Positions 1 to 6,822 of a stretch of 21,568 nt of DNA are shown here, in pieces. Numbering within the stretch: the first letter of the stretch is position 1; every line of letters starts with the position of its first letter. The notes under the pieces were generated by a model. That model did not search any database. It was not told where the DNA came from and worked only from the letters and a program-made list of their open reading frames with translations. The DNA comes from JAZRZI01 sp045601325 (GTDB lineage: Bacteria; Bacillota_I; Bacilli_A; RFN20; CAG-826). A program made the translations under genes and the position numbers. The stretch covers positions 1 to 21,568 of the forward strand of contig JAZRZI010000042.1 of assembly GCA_045601325.1 (NCBI GenBank), written 5' to 3'.

Positions 1-183
1 CCCTATCGTAGAAAGAATCGTTCTTTCATCAATGCGTATTAAAATCAATCGCTTGTGATCGATTTTTGTGTAAATGTCTTTATCACGAATTTCTAATGTT
101 TTTTGAACTGCTTCTTTATGAATTTGTTGTGATTTTAATAGGAAACTATCAAAAGTTTCTGTTTTTAATGTTAGAATATCCAC
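1..183 (-). CDS. ISLre2/UPF0236-like transposase, N-terminal part (cut by window edge)
   Basis: The first 61 codons of a minus-strand gene run off the left edge without a stop. It starts at a GTG (181-183), six bases after a strong AAGGAGGA ribosome binding site (190-197). Visible pieces are QIHKEAVQKTLEIRDKD followed by IDERTILSTIG. An arginine-rich stretch ending in ERT-x(3-4)-GE and leading into a FKRRYY block is what I associate with the N-terminus of ISLre2 (UPF0236) transposases. The catalytic DDE part would lie outside the window, so the family call rests on a short segment. It could be another DDE transposase. Whether it is intact cannot be judged. Confidence 0.55.
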   Translation of the reverse strand, partial: MDILTLKTETFDSFLLKSQQIHKEAVQKTLEIRDKDIYTKIDHKRLILIRIDERTILSTIG

Positions 184-204
184 GGAAAGTCCTCCTTGAA
201 GTGT

Positions 205-244
205 GGTAACTAACATTGTAGAACTTTCCTTTTTAATTGTTACC
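205..244. repeat. Inverted repeat in the transposase leader
   Basis: GGTAAC (205-210) and GTTACC (239-244) form a perfect 6-bp inverted repeat around a 28-base loop, just upstream of the transposase ribosome binding site. In the transcript it could form a leader hairpin of the insertion sequence. I cannot define the exact element end or a target duplication. Confidence 0.35.
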
Positions 245-271
245 TATAAAAAACTAACGGTATCCTATTTC

Positions 272-318
272 ATTAGAAATTTGCAAAATTTCTAATTTAG
301 TTTGATAATATAAGTAAT
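272..318 (+). promoter_or_regulatory. aro operon promoter with overlapping 11-bp palindrome
   Basis: TTGCAA (281-286, -35) and GATAAT (304-309, -10) are separated by 17 bases. The predicted start falls near 316-318, directly before the aroB ATG at 319. A perfect inverted repeat, ATTAGAAATTT-GCA-AAATTTCTAAT (272-296), covers the -35 box, where a bound protein would block RNA polymerase, so it is a good operator candidate. As RNA it would lie upstream of the start and not be transcribed, which argues against an attenuator. The cognate regulator is unknown. Confidence 0.55.
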
Positions 319-1326
319 ATGAATAATATTACTATACACTCACAAACACATGATTACGAAGTTATTATAAACGATAGTTTAGAAAACTTAATAAAGATTT
401 ATCTAGATTTTAAAACTAGATATTTTGTCATTATTGATAAAAACGTAAGCGACAAAGTTAAACCTTTAATTGAAAGATACGCTCCTCAATCTATTTTCTA
501 TGAAATAGTAGGTGGAGAAAGAGCCAAGACTATCGATGAATATCAAACTATAGTAACTTTGTTATTAGAAAATAAAATTACTAAAAAAGATAAACTAATA
601 GGAATAGGTGGAGGTAGCATCGGTGACCTTACTGGGTACTTAGCTAGTACTTATAAACGTGGATTAGAATTTATAAATATTCCTACCACTACTTTAGCAA
701 TGGTGGATTCTTCTATAGGCGGAAAAAATGCTTTGAATGTCTTTGATATTAAAAATGCAATTGGAACAATATATCCACCGGAAAAAGTCCTTATCGGTTT
801 AGATGTTTTATCTACTTTGAACGAAAGAAACATAAATAATGGTTTATGCGAGGCATTAAAAACAGGAATCATTTTGGACAAAGAACTCTTTAACATCTTT
901 TTACTAGGCCAAGAAAAAGAACGATTAGAAGAAGTTATTTATAGATCATTAGTTGCTAAAGCAAAGGTTGTTAGCGAAGACGAAAACGAAAGCGGTTTAA
1001 GAAAAATACTAAACTTTGGTCACACGATTGGTCATGCAATTGAAATTGAGACTGGTTTAATGCACGGAGAAGCTATTGCAAACGGAATGCTAGTCATGTC
1101 TTATGGAAAACCATACTTCAACAATTTGAAATCCATAGTTTGGAGATATAACTTCCCAATCTATAAACCAACAAACATAGATAACCTAATCGAATTAATA
1201 AAAAACGATAAAAAATCGTCCTCGGAAACAGTTGATATTATCGTTTGTGAAGATATTGAAAAACCTGTCATTAAAACAGTGTCGTTTAATTTACTAAAAG
1301 GAGTGATTAAGAATTATGTCCTCTAA
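319..1326 (+). CDS. aroB: 3-dehydroquinate synthase
   Basis: Cytosolic NAD- and metal-dependent enzyme converting DAHP to 3-dehydroquinate, the second shikimate step. Motifs seen are GIGGGSIGD (95-103, nucleotide binding), PTTTLAMVDSSIGGK (122-136), GLCEALK with metal ligand E178, NFGHTIGHA with H235, and MHGEA with H249. At 335 residues it is somewhat shorter than the usual ~350-360, mostly at the C-terminus. The N-terminus matches the family start, so ATG 319 is the right start although no ribosome binding site precedes it; the promoter places the mRNA 5' end at about this ATG, so translation is probably leaderless. First gene of the operon; it overlaps aroC by 11 bases. The order aroB-aroC-aroE/K-aroQ-DAHP synthase-aroA makes the assignment secure. 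Confidence 0.95.
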   Translation: MNNITIHSQTHDYEVIINDSLENLIKIYLDFKTRYFVIIDKNVSDKVKPLIERYAPQSIFYEIVGGERAKTIDEYQTIVTLLLENKITKKDKLIGIGGGSIGDLTGYLASTYKRGLEFINIPTTTLAMVDSSIGGKNALNVFDIKNAIGTIYPPEKVLIGLDVLSTLNERNINNGLCEALKTGIILDKELFNIFLLGQEKERLEEVIYRSLVAKAKVVSEDENESGLRKILNFGHTIGHAIEIETGLMHGEAIANGMLVMSYGKPYFNNLKSIVWRYNFPIYKPTNIDNLIELIKNDKKSSSETVDIIVCEDIEKPVIKTVSFNLLKGVIKNYVL

Positions 1327-2398
1327 CATTGGAAACATTTTAAAAGTTAGCATTTTTGGTGAAAGCCACGCAAAAGCAATTGGTATGACAATCGATGGCT
1401 TACCAGCAGGAATCAAGATAGATAACAAATACATCAAAGAAGAACTCGCAAAAAGAAAACCTAGAGGTGATATATCCACATCACGAGTAGAAGACGACGA
1501 AGTAATATTCCTTTCGGGTGTCTTTAATGGGTTTACAACTGGAAGTCCACTAGCATTCATAATTGAAAATAAAGATGTAAATTCCTCAGATTATATTGAA
1601 GGTCAAATTAGACCAAGCCACGCAGACTTAACTAACTACCTCAAATATAGTGGTTATAACGACTATAGAGGTGGAGGTTTTACAAGTGGAAGAATAACAG
1701 CTTCTATAGTTGTGCTAGGTGCTATATGCAAATCAATTTTAAAAGATCACGACATAAAGATTGGAACTCACATATCTAACATACACGGCATAAATGACAA
1801 GGGTTTTGATATGGGAAATCTTGAAAATGACATAGATTTATTAAATTCTAAGTACTTTGCAGTGCTCGATGAACAATCTGAAATGGAGATGTTAGAAGAG
1901 ATATCAAATACAGGTGATAACGGAGATTCAGTAGGCGGAGAATTAGAGTCTGTCATATTAGGCGTTCCTATTGGTTTAGGTGAACCTTATTTTGATTCAT
2001 TAGAATCCACCATTTCACATTTGTTGTTCTCAATTGGTGGAGTCAAAGGCGTCCTATTTGGAGATGGTTATGACTTCGTTAATAAGTTTGGAAGCGAAGT
2101 AAAAGATGAACTCGAATATGTTGATAACAAGATTGTTTATCTCGCTAATCATAACGGAGGTATTAACGGTGGTATCTCTAATGGTGAACCAATTATTATT
2201 AAAACAATTGTGAAACCAACTCCTTCTATTGCGTTAAATCAAAGCTCAATTAATGTTGAAGCAAAAGAAAATATCAATCTTGAATTAAGTGGAAGATTTG
2301 ATCCATGCATAGTGCATCGTGTAAGAGCGGTTGTAGATTCCCTTTTAGCGTTTTCAATTGTTGATATGTTGATGTTGAAAGAAAGTAAAAATATATGA
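1316..2398 (+). CDS. aroC: Chorismate synthase
   Basis: Converts EPSP to chorismate with reduced FMN, the last common step. The N-terminus has GESHAKAIG, followed by RPSHAD (about 99-104), RGGGFTSGR (a variant of the usual RGGGRSSGR), NGGINGGISNG, KPTPSI and near the C-terminus GRFDPCIVHR, all in family order. 360 residues is a normal length. No NAD(P)H:flavin reductase domain is attached, so it is presumably the monofunctional type that needs flavin reduced elsewhere. The start has AAAAGGAG (1296-1303) about 12 bases upstream, inside the end of aroB, with an 11-base overlap that suggests translational coupling. Its stop overlaps the next start as ATGA (2395-2398). Confidence 0.95.
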   Translation: MSSNIGNILKVSIFGESHAKAIGMTIDGLPAGIKIDNKYIKEELAKRKPRGDISTSRVEDDEVIFLSGVFNGFTTGSPLAFIIENKDVNSSDYIEGQIRPSHADLTNYLKYSGYNDYRGGGFTSGRITASIVVLGAICKSILKDHDIKIGTHISNIHGINDKGFDMGNLENDIDLLNSKYFAVLDEQSEMEMLEEISNTGDNGDSVGGELESVILGVPIGLGEPYFDSLESTISHLLFSIGGVKGVLFGDGYDFVNKFGSEVKDELEYVDNKIVYLANHNGGINGGISNGEPIIIKTIVKPTPSIALNQSSINVEAKENINLELSGRFDPCIVHRVRAVVDSLLAFSIVDMLMLKESKNI

Positions 2399-3603
2399 TT
2401 CCGTATGGTTTATTAGGCAAAGACATATCCAAATCTTATTCTAAGATTATCCATGAATTTATTACAGGTGAAGAATATCACCTCTTTTCTACTGACAATC
2501 CTCTTGAATACCTCAAAGATGACTTTGTAGGATTTAATGTCACAATACCATATAAGACTATGTTCGCTAATGAATGCGATTATCTTTCTGATATCGCTAA
2601 AGCCACAAATACAGTAAATGTAGTGCTTAAAAAAGAAAACAAACTATATGGTTATAACACTGATGCATATGGCTTTGAAAAACTATTAGAAAAAGAGAAT
2701 GTAAAAGTAAAAGATAAAATTGTTTTTATAATGGGAACGGGTGCAACGTCTAGAACGGTAAAATATGTTTTAGAAAAATTACACGCAAAGGGAATTTATT
2801 TGCTATCTAGAAATCCTAATAATGAAAATACATTTGGTTATGACTCAAAAGAAATTGAAAAAGCCGAAATCATAGTTAATACAACTCCTGTTAAAGATGC
2901 AATTTTGTTTGATTCTTCTTTAGCGAAACATTGTGAAGTTTATGTAGATGTAATTTATAACCCTAGAAAAACAAAACAAGCAGAGGCTTTACACGATAAG
3001 GGAATTAAAACTATCTCTGGAATGTATATGCTTATCGCACAAGCTTACAAAGCAGATGAATTATTTTTCAATAAAAAATACGATGAAACCCTTATAAATA
3101 ACGCATATCTGCAATTATTAAAGACCCTAAATAATATTGTAATTATTGGCCATCCATGTTCAGGTAAATCCACTATTGGAGCCGCCTTAGCGAAATCATT
3201 AAACTTTAAATTTGTCGATACAGATGAACTAATAGAGACATTAGAAGGTTGTTCAATAACTGAAATATTTAGCAAACACGACGAACAATATTTTAGAAGC
3301 TTAGAATCCTCTATAGCGGACAGTTTAGTTTCACTAAATGGATATGTAATCTCTTTAGGAGGTGGCTATCCAAATAACAAGGAAGCTTTTAAAAAATTAT
3401 CTAAAAACAATATTGTCATCAACCTAGTTAGACCAGTAAGCAAAATTACTGATTTAGATAATAGGCCACTAACAAAAAATATTAAGCAATTACAAGAACT
3501 TATAAATAAAAGAAAAATTATGTACTTACTAGCTAGCGACTATGTCATTAGAAACGATAAATCGATATCAGAAGCAGTAATGTCCATAAAGGAGGTTCTA
3601 TGA
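2395..3603 (+). CDS. aroE-aroK: Bifunctional shikimate dehydrogenase - shikimate kinase
   Basis: A 402-residue fusion doing two consecutive steps: NADPH reduction of 3-dehydroshikimate, then ATP phosphorylation of shikimate. AroE spans about 1-240: ISKSYSK (shikimate-binding serines near 14 and 16), NVTIPYK with catalytic K54, NTDAYG with D90, glycine-rich GTGATS (114-119), and SGMYMLIAQA near 208-217. AroK spans about 247-402: Walker A GHPCSGKST (252-260), DTDELIE (275-281) with shikimate-binding D277, R301, GGG (322-324) and the lid arginine in DNRPLT (R357). Both active sites look intact. The two domains are read without any stop, and there is no ribosome binding site at the junction. AroE-AroK fusion is less usual than separate genes and suits the compact operon. 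ATGA overlaps occur at both ends. Confidence 0.93.
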   Translation: MIPYGLLGKDISKSYSKIIHEFITGEEYHLFSTDNPLEYLKDDFVGFNVTIPYKTMFANECDYLSDIAKATNTVNVVLKKENKLYGYNTDAYGFEKLLEKENVKVKDKIVFIMGTGATSRTVKYVLEKLHAKGIYLLSRNPNNENTFGYDSKEIEKAEIIVNTTPVKDAILFDSSLAKHCEVYVDVIYNPRKTKQAEALHDKGIKTISGMYMLIAQAYKADELFFNKKYDETLINNAYLQLLKTLNNIVIIGHPCSGKSTIGAALAKSLNFKFVDTDELIETLEGCSITEIFSKHDEQYFRSLESSIADSLVSLNGYVISLGGGYPNNKEAFKKLSKNNIVINLVRPVSKITDLDNRPLTKNIKQLQELINKRKIMYLLASDYVIRNDKSISEAVMSIKEVL

Positions 3604-4043
3604 AAATATTTGTTATTAACGGACCAAACTTAAATATGTTAGGAATTAGAGAAGTTGATGTATATGGAACAGAAACATATGAATCACTAACTAAAAACAT
3701 TAATAAGTGGGCAAAGGAATTGAATATTGAAGTCGAGACGTATCAATCAAATGTTGAAGGCGAATTAGTTAACGAAATTCAAAAGGCATTCTTTGAAAAA
3801 GCAGATGGAATAGTTATTAATCCCGCCGCCTATACACATACTTCAGTAGCGATTTTAGATGCTTTAAGAGCAACTAAACTACCAACTATAGAAGTTCACA
3901 TTTCTAACGTTAACGAAAGGGAGGTTTTTAGAAAATTCTCTTATATAAAGGAATGCTGCATTAAATCAATTATTGGAGAAGGCTTAGAAGGATATCATCA
4001 CGCTTTAAAAGATTTAAAAGCATATTTGGAGGCTAAATTATGA
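3600..4043 (+). CDS. aroQ: Type II 3-dehydroquinate dehydratase
   Basis: Cytosolic, usually dodecameric enzyme removing water from 3-dehydroquinate to give 3-dehydroshikimate. The 147-residue length is typical of type II. It begins INGPNLNMLGIRE (catalytic arginine) with VYGTETY carrying the catalytic loop tyrosine, then SNVEGELVN, INPAAYTHTSVAILDAL, EVHISN (catalytic histidine) and FRKFSYI. The position usually written SNHEG is SNVEG here; that position varies in the family, so activity is not in doubt. GGAGG lies at 3590-3594, and the ATG overlaps the aroE-aroK stop. It overlaps the DAHP synthase start by ATGA at its other end. Confidence 0.95.
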   Translation: MKIFVINGPNLNMLGIREVDVYGTETYESLTKNINKWAKELNIEVETYQSNVEGELVNEIQKAFFEKADGIVINPAAYTHTSVAILDALRATKLPTIEVHISNVNEREVFRKFSYIKECCIKSIIGEGLEGYHHALKDLKAYLEAKL

Positions 4044-4822
4044 AAAACGAATTAAGACAACAAGCCAATACAGTTGTGGAAGTAAAAGGCATAAAAATCG
4101 GTGGCAATAATCCATTAGTTTTTATGGCAGGTCCATGCACCATTGAATCTAAAAAACAAGTCAAAGCACTCTTAAAAGATGTTAAAGAAGCAGGTGGACA
4201 AATATTTAGAGGAGGCTCTTTTAAACCAAGAACATCTCCATATTCATTCCAAGGCCTAGGATATGATGCACTAGATATTTTAAAAGACATAGATATTCCT
4301 ACAGTCTCTGAAATCACTGCGATAGAACAAATTCCAAGCTTTATGGAATCGGTTGACATCATTCAAGTAGGTGCAAGAAATATGCATAACTATGAACTAT
4401 TAAAAGCGTTAGGCAAAATTGATAAGCCAATTCTATTAAAAAGAGGTTTTGATGCCACTATAGAAGAGTGGTTATGCGCTGCTGAATATCTTTTAGTGGG
4501 CGGAAATAAAAACGTCATTCTTTGTGAAAGAGGAATTCGTACATTTGATAACGAAACACGCTTCACATTAGATTTAAGCGCAGTCACATATGTCAAGCGC
4601 ATGACCAATATGCCAGTGATAGTTGACCCTAGTCATGCAACAGGCAAGTCAGCGCTTGTAAAAAATCTTGCGCTAGCAGCGATTGCAGCAGGTGCGGATG
4701 GTCTATTAATCGAAATCAGTGAAAAGGGTTGCAGATCAATTTCCGATGCTGAACAAGCTATTGCACCAGAAGATTTAAAAGAAATAATCGGCAAAGCAAA
4801 CAAGATAAAAGAAATAATCTAA
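4040..4822 (+). CDS. aroF: 3-deoxy-7-phosphoheptulonate (DAHP) synthase, type I-beta
   Basis: Condenses PEP and erythrose-4-phosphate, the entry step of the pathway. Motifs are MAGPC, FRGGSFKPRTSPYSFQG (56-72), QVGARNM, LLKRG, CERGIRTF and DPSHATGK. The four expected metal ligands are C33, H199, E225 and D236; E and D keep the 11-residue spacing of the Thermotoga-type enzyme although the usual EVHP is EISE here. At 260 residues it is only the catalytic barrel with a short N-terminal arm: no ACT/ferredoxin-like domain and no fused chorismate mutase, so the usual built-in feedback control appears absent. The start overlaps the aroQ stop. KDO-8-phosphate synthase is related, but the context and the full GGSFKPRTSPYSFQG block favour DAHP synthase. 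Confidence 0.93.
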   Translation: MKNELRQQANTVVEVKGIKIGGNNPLVFMAGPCTIESKKQVKALLKDVKEAGGQIFRGGSFKPRTSPYSFQGLGYDALDILKDIDIPTVSEITAIEQIPSFMESVDIIQVGARNMHNYELLKALGKIDKPILLKRGFDATIEEWLCAAEYLLVGGNKNVILCERGIRTFDNETRFTLDLSAVTYVKRMTNMPVIVDPSHATGKSALVKNLALAAIAAGADGLLIEISEKGCRSISDAEQAIAPEDLKEIIGKANKIKEII

Positions 4823-6822
4823 TGGATAAAATAATCACAACTTATAAACCAATAGGAAGCGTGAAAGTAAACGCTAGCAAAAGTTACGGTCATAGATATT
4901 TAATCGCCTCTTTGTTGTGTGATGAAAATATAAATATTAATAATCTTCCTAACTCAGAAGATATCTTTGCAACTAAAGAAGCTATAAATATAATTAAGTC
5001 AAAACAAGAAAGTATCACTATCAATGTAAACCAATCTGGTTCAACTTTGAGAATGCTATTACCTATCGCATGTTATACCCATAAACACGTTAAATTTGCT
5101 GGTGATAAATCTATATTTGTTAGACCATTAAATGTCTATGAGAATTTGCTAAACAAACAAGGCATCAAATTCATTAAAAATGACGATAGCTTTGAGGTAT
5201 TTGATTCTTTAAAAATCGTAGACTATGAAATAGATGGAGATGTCTCATCTCAATTCATATCAGGACTACTATTTTTACTCGCATTCGCTAAATCAAAAAA
5301 CAGTATAAAGATTAATAAATCAATCGTCTCTAATAATTACATAGATATGACTTTAAAAGTTTTGAATGATGTTGGTTATACATTTAAAAAAGACCATAAT
5401 TCCTATAAATTAGTCGATATTTCCCCAATAAAACAAAAATCTTTTGATATTGAACTAGATTATTCTAACGCTTCAAATTTCATTGTTTTAAATGCATTAA
5501 AAGAGAATGTTAAAGTTAATGATTTGCCTAGCGATTCCTTACAAGGAGATAAGGTAATTTTAGATATTGTAAAAAGCAAAAAACCATTTAATGTAGACAT
5601 TGTAAATTCAATAGATTTAGGACCTATTTTATTTGTCTATGCATCTTGTCTAAATGGTGTGTCACACATATCTGGAATTTCAAGATTGCAAGACAAAGAA
5701 TCAAATAGATTATTAGCGATGACAAATGAACTTTCAAAAGCAGGTGTAGATATAAAAGTTCAAGGTGATGGAGTAACAATTAATGGTAAATCATCTTATG
5801 AAGGTGATTACGTTTTTGAAACATATAATGACCATCGTGTTGCAATGGCGTTAACGATATTCTCCACGATGATAAAAGGTAGATCTACTATTAAAAATAT
5901 AGAGTGTGTTAATAAGTCATACCCCAACTTCTTCAAAGATTTTGATAACTTAAATTCAAATAAAATGACTTTATCCATATATAAGCAATCTACATTAGAA
6001 GAATGCTCATCTTTAATTGATGTCGCATATTTAAATGTTCCTAAGTATTCATATGTTTACGAAAACGATTTAGATATAGATAAGGCAATTAAATATTGTC
6101 TTAACCACAATATCGAGCCTATTTTAACTATCACACGTGTATATCTAGAAAACGAAGTAGAAGACATTAAATCCTTTATAAATAAATATAAAGATTATAA
6201 GTTTGCAATTAGCGATCTTGGATTATTAGAAATATTCAAGGAGTCAGGTTTAATAAATAATGTAATTTACGATTCCCCAATTATGATGTGCAATTCTTCT
6301 GATTTGGGACTATATGCATCGCTTGGTGTTAACGCTGTTAGCATGTCTAACGAAATCCCGATAAGCGATATCATAAATGCCTATAGAATTACATCCAGTA
6401 ATATCTTCTATCAAGTATTTGGAAGAAAATTGATGTTTTATTCAAGAAGAAAACTTCTATCTTTGTATAAAGAACATTCTTCATCTTCTTTTAGTTTAGA
6501 TAATCTATCTTTAAGAGAAGAAAAACGAAACTACGAAATACCAATTTACGAAAATGAATATGGCCTTTATTGTTTTAGGCACTATCATATTTCTTTATTA
6601 AAAGAGATTCATAATTTGAGATTCATTAAATACATATTCTTTGAATCTTTAACATTAACTGATGAGATAATAAAGGAAGTTTTAACTATTTATAGAAATG
6701 CTATAGATAAACAAATAAGTATAGAACAAGGATTAGAATCTATATCTAAATTAGATTTAGAAATCGATGACGGTTTCGCTTATAGCGACACAATTCATCA
6801 AAAGGAGAAAATAGTTCAATGA
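4822..6822 (+). CDS. aroA: EPSP synthase fused to a YrrN/TrhP1-like U32 protein
   Basis: A 666-residue two-part protein. Residues 1-380 are a complete AroA, which joins PEP to shikimate-3-phosphate: ASKSYGHR (18-25), SGSTLRMLLP (72-81), SSQFISGLL, LQGDK (240-244), DLGP (265-268), QDKESNRL, YNDHRVAMA (335-343) and KSYPNFF. Residues from about 382 to 655 match the U32 subunit YrrN of Bacillus: SRRKLLSLY near 541, LREEKRNYEIPIYENEYG (564-581), YRNAID, and the C-terminal DDGFAYSDTI. YrrN-type proteins lack the four-cysteine Fe-S site, and this half lacks it too. M382 (nt 5965) could be an internal start but no ribosome binding site precedes it, so a fusion is the simplest reading. I know of no common AroA-U32 fusion. 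The start overlaps the previous stop as TAATG. Confidence 0.87.
   Translation: MDKIITTYKPIGSVKVNASKSYGHRYLIASLLCDENININNLPNSEDIFATKEAINIIKSKQESITINVNQSGSTLRMLLPIACYTHKHVKFAGDKSIFVRPLNVYENLLNKQGIKFIKNDDSFEVFDSLKIVDYEIDGDVSSQFISGLLFLLAFAKSKNSIKINKSIVSNNYIDMTLKVLNDVGYTFKKDHNSYKLVDISPIKQKSFDIELDYSNASNFIVLNALKENVKVNDLPSDSLQGDKVILDIVKSKKPFNVDIVNSIDLGPILFVYASCLNGVSHISGISRLQDKESNRLLAMTNELSKAGVDIKVQGDGVTINGKSSYEGDYVFETYNDHRVAMALTIFSTMIKGRSTIKNIECVNKSYPNFFKDFDNLNSNKMTLSIYKQSTLEECSSLIDVAYLNVPKYSYVYENDLDIDKAIKYCLNHNIEPILTITRVYLENEVEDIKSFINKYKDYKFAISDLGLLEIFKESGLINNVIYDSPIMMCNSSDLGLYASLGVNAVSMSNEIPISDIINAYRITSSNIFYQVFGRKLMFYSRRKLLSLYKEHSSSSFSLDNLSLREEKRNYEIPIYENEYGLYCFRHYHISLLKEIHNLRFIKYIFFESLTLTDEIIKEVLTIYRNAIDKQISIEQGLESISKLDLEIDDGFAYSDTIHQKEKIVQ

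Noticed and set aside
205..296. Possible riboswitch or T-box leader upstream of aroB
   Set aside because: The predicted transcription start is at the ATG, leaving no leader to fold, and no T-box or known riboswitch core is visible.
3600..4043. AroQ has SNVEG where many homologues have SNHEG
   Set aside because: This position varies among good type II dehydroquinases (for example a phenylalanine in Helicobacter, as I recall), and the catalytic Arg, Tyr and His are all present.
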